Below are positions 9,318 to 19,475 of a stretch of DNA of 51,402 bases, one piece after another. Position numbers and translations under genes: made by a program. The notes under the pieces were generated by a model. It had not been told where the DNA came from. It searched no databases and saw only the letters and a list, made by a program, of their open reading frames with translations. Location: the NCBI RefSeq assembly GCF_947258925.1, contig NZ_CAMYKG010000026.1, positions 1-51,402 on the forward strand, in the 5' to 3' direction. This stretch comes from an uncultured Eudoraea sp. Lineage in GTDB: Bacteria; Bacteroidota; Bacteroidia; Flavobacteriales; Flavobacteriaceae. How positions within the stretch are numbered: position 1 is the first letter of the stretch; every line of letters begins with the position of its first letter.

Positions 9318-10766
9318 TTAATAGCCTTCGTTCTGTTCCATATTAGCATTGGCATTAATCTCGTCAATCGGAATAGGCAATTGAAATCTAAAATCTCCGG
9401 CAGCTAGCGTTTGCACCTCCGCTGGAGTTCCTGAACCATCAATTATATCCCCGAAAGCTGACCTGTTAACTGCCTCACCTCTACGTTTAATATCAAAGAA
9501 ACGATGTCCCTCAAATGATAGCTCAACCCTTCTGTTAAATTGAATGGCATCTTCCAATGCCTGTCCGGTTTCACCGCCGGTATACGATGTAAATCTAAGA
9601 TCTCTCAATTCATCTAATGTAGCTAATGCCGCTGTTTCCTGTCCAAGTTCAAACTGGGCTTCTGCTTTGTTCAAAAGAACTTCTGCTGCACGCATCACTT
9701 TGATATCCACACGGCCATTTACCTGGCCGGTCTCACCTAAGAATTTTTTGACAGCATTGTAATCATTCCCCTGGTTTGTCCCTACAAATTGCATAACATT
9801 CCTTCTAAGGTCATTAGGATCAACGCTCGAGAAAAACTCAAGGTCTATAGCGTATTCTGAAATTGTCGCATCAGAATTGGACTGACTGTAAAGTACCCCT
9901 ACATTAGGGAAATTACTTTCAGAAGTGGTGTTTACCGCCCATTTCACAACAATACCCGCTTCACTTGCATCCGTATAAACTTCTTCCAATTCTGTCGCTG
10001 TAGCCAATGGCGTAGTAACCTGATTTGCTGCAGTAACTGCTTTGGCATATTCTCCATTATAAAGGTATAGTCTGGACAAAATTCCAAAAACACTATTCCT
10101 GTCTAATCTACCCTGACCATTATCAGTACCAATCAAAGTACTTGCACGCTCCAGGTCATCAATCATTTCTGAATAATTACTTGCAACTGGTTCTCTTGCA
10201 GGTTCAAAAGAAGGATCTCCGGTATCACCATCTTCAACCTTAACGTAAACGATTCCGGGTGAACTATTGGCATCACCACTCTGGGTAGGTATTTTTGCGA
10301 AAATACGTGCCAGGTCAAAATGCGCCAATCCCCTTGCAGCAAGAGCTTGTCCTAAGATATTGTCTTTTTCAGGGCCATCAGCAAGGTTATCAATTTGTCC
10401 AATTACCAGATTAGCCGCATTAACTGCTTCATAGAGCTCACTCCAGTAAAGTGGAATTGCACCTCCGGTATTCGGCACATAGCGGTAATCGTAATAATCT
10501 TCGTTTGACGTCCGTCCGGTCTGTACTAAAATCACATTATCTGAAAGGATATCAGGTATTCCCTGTAATCCTGATCCAGAATTGGCATAGCATAGAAAAA
10601 ATTGTCGGTATATTCCGTCCACACCATTCTGAAAAGTAGCCACAGAATTAAAAAATGTCTCCGGGTTACCTTCAGTAAAAGGCTGTAGTTCATTGATTTC
10701 ATCATCGCAGGCAAAAAACCCGAATGACAAAAACAAAAGCGATAATTTTATAATATTATTTTTCAT
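9318..10766 (-). CDS. SusD/RagB-family nutrient-binding outer-membrane lipoprotein
   Basis: 482 residues. The lipobox GFFAC (Cys20) is followed by DDEINE, an acidic stretch of the kind that directs lipoproteins to the cell surface in this phylum. The alpha-helical TPR-like core is recognisable (ARGLAHFDLARIFAKIP; GILSRLYLYNGEYAKA; AAEVLLNKAEAQFELG), and the C-terminal region has the family-typical FNRRVELSFEGHRFFDIKR. SusD proteins cap the SusC barrel and capture oligosaccharides or peptides. It starts 20 bases after susC ends, so the two are co-transcribed. The substrate cannot be told from the sequence. Confidence 0.95.
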   Translation of the reverse strand: MKNNIIKLSLLFLSFGFFACDDEINELQPFTEGNPETFFNSVATFQNGVDGIYRQFFLCYANSGSGLQGIPDILSDNVILVQTGRTSNEDYYDYRYVPNTGGAIPLYWSELYEAVNAANLVIGQIDNLADGPEKDNILGQALAARGLAHFDLARIFAKIPTQSGDANSSPGIVYVKVEDGDTGDPSFEPAREPVASNYSEMIDDLERASTLIGTDNGQGRLDRNSVFGILSRLYLYNGEYAKAVTAANQVTTPLATATELEEVYTDASEAGIVVKWAVNTTSESNFPNVGVLYSQSNSDATISEYAIDLEFFSSVDPNDLRRNVMQFVGTNQGNDYNAVKKFLGETGQVNGRVDIKVMRAAEVLLNKAEAQFELGQETAALATLDELRDLRFTSYTGGETGQALEDAIQFNRRVELSFEGHRFFDIKRRGEAVNRSAFGDIIDGSGTPAEVQTLAAGDFRFQLPIPIDEINANANMEQNEGY

Positions 10767-10786
10767 TTCTTTATCTGTATTTTTTA

Positions 10787-13700
10787 TTAAAATCCAATTT
10801 CTACCCCAAAGGTATAAGACTGTGTTTGAGGATAACTGAATAATGAGAATTCCCCTGGTACAAATCCAGCATCACCAGGTTCAGCTGTTTCTGCGGAACC
10901 TAAACCTATTTCAGGATCACCATTGTATTTTGTAAATGTCAATAAATTCTGGCCCGTAATAAATACACGGAAAGAACTTAATCCTGTGTTGTCAAGCATT
11001 TTACCGGGTAATCGATAATCCAATGTAAGGGTTCTTAACCTTACATAGTCACCTCTTTCGAGGAATCTATCAGTTCCCTGATCCGCCGTATTTTGAAACA
11101 ATGGACTTGGCAATACATCCTGGTCTCCTGGTTGCTTCCAGTAGTTAAAGGATTCAACCCTCTGATTCCTGTTTATATTACCAATAGCCACACCTTGCTG
11201 TCTTTGGAAGTTAAGAATATAATTTCCTTTTTTGTAGACAAAATCTGCTCTTAAGCCAATCCCTTTGAATCTAAAATTTGTAAAAAAGCCACCTTCCAAA
11301 TCTGCCTGAGGGGATTTTCCCGGAAGCAGTACCTGGAATCCAGGACTGTATTCATTGGTAACTGTCCCTTCTGTGTCCAGATATAAAGGTTCTCCATTAG
11401 CAGGATTCACACCGGCGTAACGTTCCAGATAAAAAGAATTAATTTCTTCGCCTTCCCTAAGGATGGTATTCCCATTAATTATATCCTCTCCATTAACCAG
11501 GGATACTACCTTATTATCCAGGAAAGTAATGTTTCCACCTAAGGTCCAGGTAAAGTTTTGACTCCTGATAACATCAGCATTTAAAGAAATTTCAAAACCG
11601 CTGTTCTCAATCTCACCAATATTGGCCAAAATTGAATTATCCTCGTCCCCTATTGTTTGTGTAATGGGCCTGTTTAATAAAAGGTCTTTAGAATTCTTCT
11701 TGAAGTAATCAAATACACCGCTAATACGGTTGTTTAGCAATCCAAATTCTAAACCAATATCCAGGATGGCCTGTGATTCCCATTGAATATTAGGATTCCC
11801 AACTCCAAGAGGTACCGCGGCAGTAAAGCCGTTATAGGTGCTAAAGCCCAATAAATTTAAGTATTCAAAGTCCCCAATATTTTGGTTACCTGACGTTCCG
11901 TAAGAAGCCCTAAGTTTTAAATTGTTAAAAACAGAGCCTTCCATCCAGCTTTCACGGGCAATATTCCATGCGGCACTACCACTGTAGAATGTACCATACT
12001 TATTATCAGGTCCAAACCTTGAAGAACCGTCCCTTCTGATGGAAGCTGAAACAACATATTTACCGTCATAATCATAGTCAGCAAAAAGACCTAAGGAAAA
12101 TAATCTTCTCCTTGCTTCTGTTGAACCTGCACTAGTTGGTTCGGCTGCTACATCCTGGTATGGAAAATCCGGAGATGGAAAACCTCTACTCGTAGCAAAT
12201 AAGTCGGTAAAGATGCGTTCGTTAAATTCAAATAAACCACTTACCGTCAAATTATGGAATCCACCGTAAGTATCACTATACGTTAATAAATTATTTACGT
12301 TGTATTCCAAAGTATTATCGAAATTATCTGTCTGTGTTCCGGGGAAGTTAGCATCCCCAACAAATCCCTGTAATACACCTCCGGCAAGAGAACGGCTGGT
12401 TCTGTTGAACCTGTTATTCGTAGCACCAATGGAAAAACGGTTTGAGAATTTATCAGAAAACTTAATGTCCGCAAATAAACTACCTATGATAAGGAAGTTT
12501 CGTTCACTCTCAGGTTCTGTTTGCAATGCCAGGGCTATAGGAAAACCAGTAGTTGTTGGATTGTAGACAGGATCTCCCTGTTCATCCAATACAATATCAT
12601 TATTAGCATCCCTCAAAAAAAGTGGATCCCATGGATTGTAATCATACATAGCCCTAAACGGGTTCTGTACATTGTTCCTATCTCTTGGTAAATCCGTAGA
12701 GCTCCTTGCGAAGGAAAGATTAGTGCCGATATTCAACCATTCTTTAGCCTGATAGGTTGTATTTAAACGGGCGGAATATCTTTCAAATCCTTTAATCCTG
12801 TCAATAATACCTGAGTTTTTGTCGTAACCAAGACCAAGGAAATACGTAAGTCTTTCCTCTCCCCCTGAAACAGACAAATTGATAGATTGAACTACTCCTT
12901 TACGAAGAAGTTCTTCCTCCCAATTGGTATCATTTGCCAAAAAGTTTTGCAATTCCTCCGGGGAAGCAGAAGCTCCCGGAAGACTTTGAGCAGCGTTAAC
13001 GCCCAGGTTCGCGAATTGACGTTCGAGTTCCAATTTTTGTGCTGCATTCATTATATCGAAGGGATCCTTAATTCGCTGAGTGAAACCATAAGAAGACCTC
13101 AGTAAAACCTGTGCATCACCTGTTTTACCGGTCTTGGTTGTAATCAGAACAACTCCATTTGCACCCCTGGATCCATATTTGGAAATCGTAGCCGCATCTT
13201 TAAGGATAGAGAATGTCTCAATATCATTTGGATTTAGGTTATTAATAAAATCCGCTCCAACGGGGATTCCATCAATAACATATAAAGGAGTAGTACTTGC
13301 GTTAATTGAACCAACACCCCTGATCTGCACAAATGCTGTCTGACCGGGTCTACCGTTTGCAGCAGTAACCTGAACACCAGCAGCCTGTCCCTGTAGAATA
13401 TTATCAATACTCGTAGAAGGTACAAACGCTTCGATTGTCTCGGTACTTACTGTTGAGACAGCAGAAGTATTCAATTCGCTTCTTTTAGAACCATAACCTA
13501 CTACTACAACTTCCTGGAGGGTTTCTGCATCTTCCTCCATTTTTATATTAATTGTAGTAGAAGCACCTATAGTCCTTTCCACCGTTTTTTGACCTAAATA
13601 ACTAAATTGCAATACCTCGCCGACACCGGCAGTTATTGTATAGTTACCGTCAAAATCTGTTTGTGCTCCATTGGTGGTTCCAACAACCACAATGGACACT

Positions 13701-13822
13701 CCTGGTAAAGGCAGATCATTCTGATCTGTCACATTACCGGAAATTGTCTTCTGTTGTCCATAACCAAAAGACATTGCCAACACCAATAAAGGTGTTAACA
13801 TCCAAGTTAACTTTGATCTCAT
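10787..13822 (-). CDS. SusC/RagA-family TonB-dependent outer-membrane transporter
   Basis: 1011 residues. Signal peptide (1-22), a carboxypeptidase-D-like regulatory domain (residues ~26-95: ISGNVTDQNDLPLPGVSIVV), a TonB-box-like region (EVVVVGYGS), the plug (residues ~115-230, including the family motif LYVIDGIPVG and ILKDAATISKYGSRGANGVV) and a ~22-strand barrel ending in Phe. Full length for the family. It forms the TonB-energised pore that works with the SusD lid encoded just downstream. No glycoside hydrolase, protease or sigma/anti-sigma gene is beside it. Confidence 0.95.
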   Translation of the reverse strand: MRSKLTWMLTPLLVLAMSFGYGQQKTISGNVTDQNDLPLPGVSIVVVGTTNGAQTDFDGNYTITAGVGEVLQFSYLGQKTVERTIGASTTINIKMEEDAETLQEVVVVGYGSKRSELNTSAVSTVSTETIEAFVPSTSIDNILQGQAAGVQVTAANGRPGQTAFVQIRGVGSINASTTPLYVIDGIPVGADFINNLNPNDIETFSILKDAATISKYGSRGANGVVLITTKTGKTGDAQVLLRSSYGFTQRIKDPFDIMNAAQKLELERQFANLGVNAAQSLPGASASPEELQNFLANDTNWEEELLRKGVVQSINLSVSGGEERLTYFLGLGYDKNSGIIDRIKGFERYSARLNTTYQAKEWLNIGTNLSFARSSTDLPRDRNNVQNPFRAMYDYNPWDPLFLRDANNDIVLDEQGDPVYNPTTTGFPIALALQTEPESERNFLIIGSLFADIKFSDKFSNRFSIGATNNRFNRTSRSLAGGVLQGFVGDANFPGTQTDNFDNTLEYNVNNLLTYSDTYGGFHNLTVSGLFEFNERIFTDLFATSRGFPSPDFPYQDVAAEPTSAGSTEARRRLFSLGLFADYDYDGKYVVSASIRRDGSSRFGPDNKYGTFYSGSAAWNIARESWMEGSVFNNLKLRASYGTSGNQNIGDFEYLNLLGFSTYNGFTAAVPLGVGNPNIQWESQAILDIGLEFGLLNNRISGVFDYFKKNSKDLLLNRPITQTIGDEDNSILANIGEIENSGFEISLNADVIRSQNFTWTLGGNITFLDNKVVSLVNGEDIINGNTILREGEEINSFYLERYAGVNPANGEPLYLDTEGTVTNEYSPGFQVLLPGKSPQADLEGGFFTNFRFKGIGLRADFVYKKGNYILNFQRQQGVAIGNINRNQRVESFNYWKQPGDQDVLPSPLFQNTADQGTDRFLERGDYVRLRTLTLDYRLPGKMLDNTGLSSFRVFITGQNLLTFTKYNGDPEIGLGSAETAEPGDAGFVPGEFSLFSYPQTQSYTFGVEIGF

Positions 13823-14042
13823 TTAAATAGAATTTTTTGAATTAGTCGCGTCAAAAGTCTTAATTAATAGTTAACTATGCAAGAGATAAATCGTATCGTT
13901 AACGAATTATGTTAAAATATTGTTGATAATTACGAATTTGATAATATTTAACTATGTTTTTTAGAATATGTTTATTTTATTGTGCTACTTAATGAGTATT
14001 TCTAAGCATTGATTAGAAACGGGTTTATAATATGCTCTTAAA

Positions 14043-14639
14043 ATGTTAAAATATTATAGGGATCTTGACCATGAAGCCGGAACGGATGAAGCAGGAAGGG
14101 GATGTCTGGCCGGGCCAGTTACAGCTGCTGCGGTAATATTACCCGAAGAATTTAAAGAGGCGTCACTCAATGATTCCAAAAAACTATCCGAACCCATAAG
14201 AAATAAATTACGCCCGCTAATAGAAAATAATGCGTTAAGCTATGGTGTAGCGCATATCCCTAATGAGGTTATCGACAAAATCAATATTCTTAATGCTTCT
14301 ATTTTTGCAATGCATCAGGCTATTAGGAAACTGACTGTGACACCGAACTTCATAATAGTAGACGGCAATAGGTTCAAGCCTATTAATGAAATTCCTTATA
14401 AATGCATCATTAAAGGAGACAGTAAATTTGAAAGTATTGCTGCAGCATCAGTTTTAGCTAAAACCCACAGAGACGCTTTTATGGAAAAAATTCACGAAGA
14501 GTTTCCCATGTATAACTGGAAGCAGAACAAAGGGTATCCTACCAGAGAACACAGGCAGGCAATTAAAAAGTACGGTATCACAAAATATCACCGTAGTAGT
14601 TTTAAGCTTTTGCCTGAGCAACTAAGTCTCAACTTTTAG
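14043..14639 (+). CDS. rnhB: ribonuclease HII
   Basis: 198 residues, normal for RNase HII, which cuts the RNA strand of RNA-DNA hybrids and starts removal of misincorporated ribonucleotides. The active-site motif [14 protein letters not shown] places the catalytic Asp15-Glu16 at the N-terminus; other conserved pieces are [16 protein letters not shown] (third acidic residue) and [14 protein letters not shown] (fourth). The start ATG 14043 leaves a short N-terminus as in relatives. Divergent from susC across a 220-base AT-rich gap; the lipoprotein at 14757 follows on the same strand. Confidence 0.95.
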   Translation: MLKYYRDLDHEAGTDEAGRGCLAGPVTAAAVILPEEFKEASLNDSKKLSEPIRNKLRPLIENNALSYGVAHIPNEVIDKINILNASIFAMHQAIRKLTVTPNFIIVDGNRFKPINEIPYKCIIKGDSKFESIAAASVLAKTHRDAFMEKIHEEFPMYNWKQNKGYPTREHRQAIKKYGITKYHRSSFKLLPEQLSLNF

Positions 14640-14732
14640 TCACCTGCTACCGGATCAATCCACTGAATACATTCCCTTTTTCCAATTTGAAAAACTTCCT
14701 TGTACACAGTCAATAAAAATTAGATAATGTTC

Positions 14733-14740
14733 TAAATTTG
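14733..14740 (+). promoter_or_regulatory. -7 promoter element of the lipoprotein at 14757
   Basis: TAAATTTG matches TAnnTTTG and ends 16 bases before the start codon, so the leader would be very short. No convincing -33 element is seen. Confidence 0.5.
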
Positions 14741-14756
14741 CGGCAAAGCATCATAG

Positions 14757-17219
14757 ATGAGATTTAAATTAGTTATTATCCTCACAGTTTTTTGCATCAT
14801 TTCCTGCCAAAAACAAAAAGACCACACGACGCCACTTCTAAACTATTTACCTGAAAATGCCTCGGTAATACTGAAAATCAATAATTTAACTAATCTAAAA
14901 AGTGAACTTAAAAACAATGAGTTTATAAAACCCTTGTCGGATGTCACTAATTATGACCACGTCCTTGGTAGGATTAATGCCCTTGAATATGTTCAAAGCG
15001 ACACCACAGGTATCCTTGCCTTTATGGAAATTGATTCTCTGAAATCAGAATTTTTTTATGTTTCAGATAAACCCATGACTTTTGTAAATCCTGAAAAGGA
15101 CACCAGTCCCACTATAGAACCTGTCACTTTTGAAGGAAGAACCTATAACAGATACGAAATAAATCAAAGTACTTTCTTTAGTATTGAACTCGACCATCAA
15201 ATCATCCTGGGATCGTCACTTAACTCAATGGATGAAATCATAAGAAAGTCCGGAAATGTTGAAGTTGATCCTACACTTAAAGCATTGCTTGAAACTTCGA
15301 ACAGCGAGAAATCTGCTTCTATATATATTAAATTGGATCAAAGTAAATGGTTGGACGATTATGTGCTAAACACGGAATCTGAAGCCCGATTTTCATCCTT
15401 TGCCGATTGGGTAACTTTCGATATAGAACCAGCTCAAGACCACCTGCAGTTGAATGGTATAACTGTTGCAAATGATTCAACTAAAAAATTCCTTAACCTA
15501 TTCAGGAACACAAAACCCCTTGTTAGCGCCTTAAGCAAGAAAATACCTGCGAAAGCCGATGCCTTTCTTTCCTTTGCTTTTGACAATGAGGAAGTCTTTG
15601 CTGAGAATCAGCAGCACTATTTAGAATCAACATTTAAGAGAGATAGTGTATTTAATACCGTTGAAGAAATTGGACTTGTTTTTGTTGAAGACAAGAAAAT
15701 AGTTATGTTAAGCACATATGGTGCAGAAAATATCACGCAATTCTTAGAAACGAAAAGCAGTACTCGTGCTGTTTATCAGGGTCATGAAACCATTGAACTT
15801 CTAAACGACCAATTTCTTCTCGATTACTTTAAACCATTAATAGAGGAGTTTAAAGCCAAATATTACACCATTCTTGAAAACACCTTTGTTTTTACAGAAG
15901 ATCTTGAAGTCCTCAGAGGAATAATTGGGGATAACAATAGTGGTTCTACTTTTGATAAAAGTATGCTAAATGAAACTGCTCAAAAAGTTCTGGCAGATGA
16001 ATCGAGTATTATTTTCATTGCTAATTCCAAGGGAATGGAAGATATCCTGAAAGTGAATTGCACCAAGGAACTCCTAACCGATTTTAAGAAAACACCAGCT
16101 TCCGATTATATTTTTGCCGGACAAATTGTTGCCGATGCAAAATTTTTTCATTCTAACCTGATTATTCAAAAAAAGCATAAAGAAAAAGAACGGAATACCA
16201 TTTCTCCCTTATTCCGTGTTGAATTGGACAACGATTTAGCCACGAACCCTCAATTCGTCAAAAATCACAGGACCAACAAAAAAGAAATTGTGGTACAGGA
16301 TCAGGAGAACAATCTGTATCTCATCTCTACCAAGGGTAAAATATTGTGGAAAAAGCAATTGAAAGGACGAGTACAGGGTAAGATAAGTCAGGTAGACCTC
16401 TATAAAAATGGTCGATTACAACTGGCCTTCACCACAGGAAATGAATTCCTGATTTTAGATAGAAATGGTAAAGAAGTCAAACCCTTTACAATGGATTTTC
16501 CAGGTGGCAATTTAAACGAACTGGCAGTATTTGACTATGAGAACAAAAGAAATTACCGCTTTGTAGTCACCCAGGGATCAAAAGTCTATATGTATAATTC
16601 AAAAGGTAAAATCGTCAGGGGATTTAAATATACAGATACGGGCAGTGCCGTATTATCAGCTCCCAAGCACATACGAATCGGGAATAAGGACTACCTAATT
16701 TTTATGCTGGAAAATGGAGATCTTAAAATCTTAAATCGGGTAGGCAATACAAGGGTTAGGGTAGCAGAGAAAATAGATTTTTCGAGCAATCAAACCTATC
16801 TGTATAAGAATAATTTTATTGTCACCGATAAAAAAGGAACCCTCTTTTCTATTGATACGAAAGGAAAAATTACAAAGACAAAATTCAATTATTCTGAAGA
16901 TCACGGGCTGGATGCCACAAGTAAAACATTGGTTACGAACAATGAAAATATACTGAGTATTAAAGGGAAAGATGTATCGCTGGATCTGGGTGTGTACACA
17001 CATCCCGCCATATTTTATGTCCATGATAAAATTTATGTCAGTGTAACCGACATCCAAAGTCAAAAGGTGTATTTGTTTGACAGTAACGCCATACCCTTTA
17101 AAAATTTCCCAATATATGGTTATTCAATGATTGACCTTGATGATATTGATAATGATCGGAAAATAGAATTTGTTTGTAAGGACCAGGAAAATGTACTTGT
17201 CCTGTATAAAATTAACTAG
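14757..17219 (+). CDS. large lipoprotein, DUF3352-like N-terminus with a propeller-like C-terminus
   Basis: 820 residues. Lipobox CIISC puts the lipidated Cys at 17. The first ~450 residues (LLNYLPENASVILKINNLTN...) resemble DUF3352-type proteins, and the last ~330 residues consist of repeated blades (ENNLYLISTKGKILWKKQL; GSKVYMYNSKGKIVRGF; KGTLFSIDTKGKITKTKF) like a PQQ/WD-type beta-propeller. Probably anchored in the outer or inner membrane facing the periplasm. It follows rnhB but has its own promoter element. Domain naming is tentative and the function is unknown; the lipoprotein call is firm. Confidence 0.7.
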   Translation: MRFKLVIILTVFCIISCQKQKDHTTPLLNYLPENASVILKINNLTNLKSELKNNEFIKPLSDVTNYDHVLGRINALEYVQSDTTGILAFMEIDSLKSEFFYVSDKPMTFVNPEKDTSPTIEPVTFEGRTYNRYEINQSTFFSIELDHQIILGSSLNSMDEIIRKSGNVEVDPTLKALLETSNSEKSASIYIKLDQSKWLDDYVLNTESEARFSSFADWVTFDIEPAQDHLQLNGITVANDSTKKFLNLFRNTKPLVSALSKKIPAKADAFLSFAFDNEEVFAENQQHYLESTFKRDSVFNTVEEIGLVFVEDKKIVMLSTYGAENITQFLETKSSTRAVYQGHETIELLNDQFLLDYFKPLIEEFKAKYYTILENTFVFTEDLEVLRGIIGDNNSGSTFDKSMLNETAQKVLADESSIIFIANSKGMEDILKVNCTKELLTDFKKTPASDYIFAGQIVADAKFFHSNLIIQKKHKEKERNTISPLFRVELDNDLATNPQFVKNHRTNKKEIVVQDQENNLYLISTKGKILWKKQLKGRVQGKISQVDLYKNGRLQLAFTTGNEFLILDRNGKEVKPFTMDFPGGNLNELAVFDYENKRNYRFVVTQGSKVYMYNSKGKIVRGFKYTDTGSAVLSAPKHIRIGNKDYLIFMLENGDLKILNRVGNTRVRVAEKIDFSSNQTYLYKNNFIVTDKKGTLFSIDTKGKITKTKFNYSEDHGLDATSKTLVTNNENILSIKGKDVSLDLGVYTHPAIFYVHDKIYVSVTDIQSQKVYLFDSNAIPFKNFPIYGYSMIDLDDIDNDRKIEFVCKDQENVLVLYKIN

Positions 17220-17414
17220 GTCTATTTGAATGACCATCTGCACATTAAAGCTACCCATCCATACATAAATAATTAGAGGATATTCCTTTTTAGTTATTTT
17301 TACCAAAGCGCTAACAATTAGGTATTTGTAAGGTTTTTTTGATATAAAAAAGCCTTGAATAATGCTATACTTATTGCTTATTATTTTGTACTTTAAAAGG
17401 CACTTAACACCACA

Positions 17415-18761
17415 ATGATCATGAAAACACTCACCCGGCTTTTCCGTCTTATCCTTCCATTGATAGTATTCCTGTGTATACCGCCCGATACGAGTGCGCA
17501 GTTATTAAAAAAATTAGGAAAGGCAGCTGAACGAGCTGCGGAACGCACAATTGAAAGAAGGGTGGAAAATGAAACCGCGGAAAAAACAGACGCTGTATTA
17601 GATAGCATCTTAGAACCCGGATCTAAAGGGAAACAAGGTAAAGCTCCGACCAATCAGGACGGTATGCCAATTCCACAAGGACAAACTCCCAATGATGGCG
17701 GGGGTGGAGAAAATAATCCATCTGCCACAGGAGCAAGTGGACCTAAAACCATACAGGTCTATAGCAAGTTCGATTATGTCCCCGGAGACAAATTATTGTT
17801 CTTCGACGATTTTTCAAATGACTTTATAGGTGATTTCCCTTCCAAATGGAATACCAATGGAGGTGGTGAGTTAGTAACTTTTGATGATTCACCTGAAAAA
17901 TGGATAGAACTGATATCAGGATATGGTGTATATTTTATTCCCGATGTGCCAAAATTACCTGAAGAATACACCATAGAATTTGATGTGATGGCCATTGGTT
18001 TAGATAGAAAGACTTCTTCAACCGCCAAGTTAAGAATAGACTTAAGCGATGATGATAAATTCAAGGAAGGCAACAATTTTGTGCAGGCACTTCTTCCATT
18101 TTGCCAATATTCCGCCATTGGAATAACGATGGAAAGTCGCATTAATGGTAAAAGGGAAATCTATAGTACGGTAAATGCCGACCTAAGGGAAGAGGTATTG
18201 AACAAACCACATATTTCTATTGCCGTTAACAAGCAACGATTTAGACTATGGGTGAACGAAGAAAAACATATTGACATTCCAAGGATTGTGCCGCAGGGCG
18301 GGGTCTCGAATACACTGAAATTTCATTTGAACAATTTTAAAGATGGTAAAGAACGGTTGTTCATCACAAATCTAAAAGTGGCTGAAGGAGGCCTGGATTT
18401 AAGGAGAACATTAATTTCTGAGGGAAAAGTATCTACAAATGGTATCTTATTCGATTCTGGCTCAGCGAATATACAACCTCAATCTATGGGGATTATCCGC
18501 CAGATCTCTCAGGTATTGCTGCAGGAAAAAGATATGAATTTAAATATTATTGGCCATACGGATTCTGATGGGGACGACACTGCCAACATGAAATTATCTG
18601 AAGCCAGGTCCGAGGCGGTAAAAAGCGCATTGGTCAATGTATACAATATTGATTCGGGGAGACTAACAACAGCCGGAAAAGGAGAATCTGAACCGGTTGG
18701 TGATAACGGCACGCTTGATGGAAAAGCACAAAACAGAAGAGTTGAATTTATAAAAATCTAA
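17415..18761 (+). CDS. OmpA-family outer-membrane/peptidoglycan-binding protein
   Basis: 448 residues; ATG at 17421 (two codons in) is equally possible. A signal peptide ends at SAQ (~29), then comes a basic helical stretch (KKLGKAAERAAERTIERR), a Gly/Pro/Asn-rich linker, a concanavalin-like beta domain (about 115-320, FFDDFSNDFIGDFPSKW) and a C-terminal OmpA domain (about 335-448: LFDSGSANIQPQS, NIIGHTDSDGDD, LSEARSEAVKSAL, GKAQNRRVEF) carrying the Asp and Arg that grip peptidoglycan. It likely tethers the outer membrane to the cell wall. The next gene starts 4 bases after its stop, so they form an operon. Confidence 0.85.
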   Translation: MIMKTLTRLFRLILPLIVFLCIPPDTSAQLLKKLGKAAERAAERTIERRVENETAEKTDAVLDSILEPGSKGKQGKAPTNQDGMPIPQGQTPNDGGGGENNPSATGASGPKTIQVYSKFDYVPGDKLLFFDDFSNDFIGDFPSKWNTNGGGELVTFDDSPEKWIELISGYGVYFIPDVPKLPEEYTIEFDVMAIGLDRKTSSTAKLRIDLSDDDKFKEGNNFVQALLPFCQYSAIGITMESRINGKREIYSTVNADLREEVLNKPHISIAVNKQRFRLWVNEEKHIDIPRIVPQGGVSNTLKFHLNNFKDGKERLFITNLKVAEGGLDLRRTLISEGKVSTNGILFDSGSANIQPQSMGIIRQISQVLLQEKDMNLNIIGHTDSDGDDTANMKLSEARSEAVKSALVNVYNIDSGRLTTAGKGESEPVGDNGTLDGKAQNRRVEFIKI

Positions 18762-18764
18762 ATA

Positions 18765-19454
18765 ATGAAATTGAAACTTTTATTTATCGGAATGGTCCTC
18801 TTGTATGCATTTTCGGCAGCCGGCCAAAATTGCAGCAAATATTACCCGATGGAAGAGGGTACCAGTATGGAATACACCTCTTATAATGGTAAAGGCAAAA
18901 TCCAGGGAACAATTAGTTACACAGTTACCAATGTTGTGGATACGGGTGGTACTACTTCAGCCACTATGGCTATGAATTATAAAGATGCTAAAGGCAAAGA
19001 AGCTTTTAGTTCGGAATTCACTTATTCCTGTACCGGGAATACTGTAACGATTGACTATCAATCCCTAATGTCCAATCAAATGCTTCAGCAATTTGGAGAT
19101 ATGGAAATGGAACTATCCGGAACGGATATCGAGTTGCCGAATGATCTTGCAGTCGGACAGGAATTACCGGATGCCAATATGTCCATGAAAATGAGCATGA
19201 GCGGTATGAATATGACTTCAACAATGAATATGACCAACAGAAAAGTGGAAAAACAAGAAACCATTACCACACCTGCAGGCACTTTTGATTGCTTTGTGAT
19301 TTATAGCGAGAATCAGTCTAAAATGATGATGGCTAGTCAAAACTTTCCCAATCGTCTATGGCTGGCCGAAGGTGTTGGTATGGTAAAACAGGATAGTTTT
19401 AATAAAAGTGGGAAACTCATGTCCAGTACAGTACTCACTGCCCGAAGTAATTAA
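18765..19454 (+). CDS. secreted protein of unknown function (TapB/DUF3108-like)
   Basis: 229 residues. A signal peptide ends near AAGQ (residue 21). The body is a beta-rich, Met-rich domain (DMEMELSGTDIEL, MSMKMSMSGMNMTSTMNMTN) with the pattern TPAGTFDCFVIYSENQ and WLAEGVGMVKQDSF, which in DUF3108/TapB-like proteins marks a lipocalin-like beta-barrel. It lies 3 bases after the OmpA-family gene and is translationally linked to it, suggesting a shared envelope role. The high Met content in residues ~125-160 may be notable for metal binding, but that is inference. Confidence 0.65.
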   Translation: MKLKLLFIGMVLLYAFSAAGQNCSKYYPMEEGTSMEYTSYNGKGKIQGTISYTVTNVVDTGGTTSATMAMNYKDAKGKEAFSSEFTYSCTGNTVTIDYQSLMSNQMLQQFGDMEMELSGTDIELPNDLAVGQELPDANMSMKMSMSGMNMTSTMNMTNRKVEKQETITTPAGTFDCFVIYSENQSKMMMASQNFPNRLWLAEGVGMVKQDSFNKSGKLMSSTVLTARSN

Positions 19455-19475
19455 AACAGTATGAATCTTTAGTTT

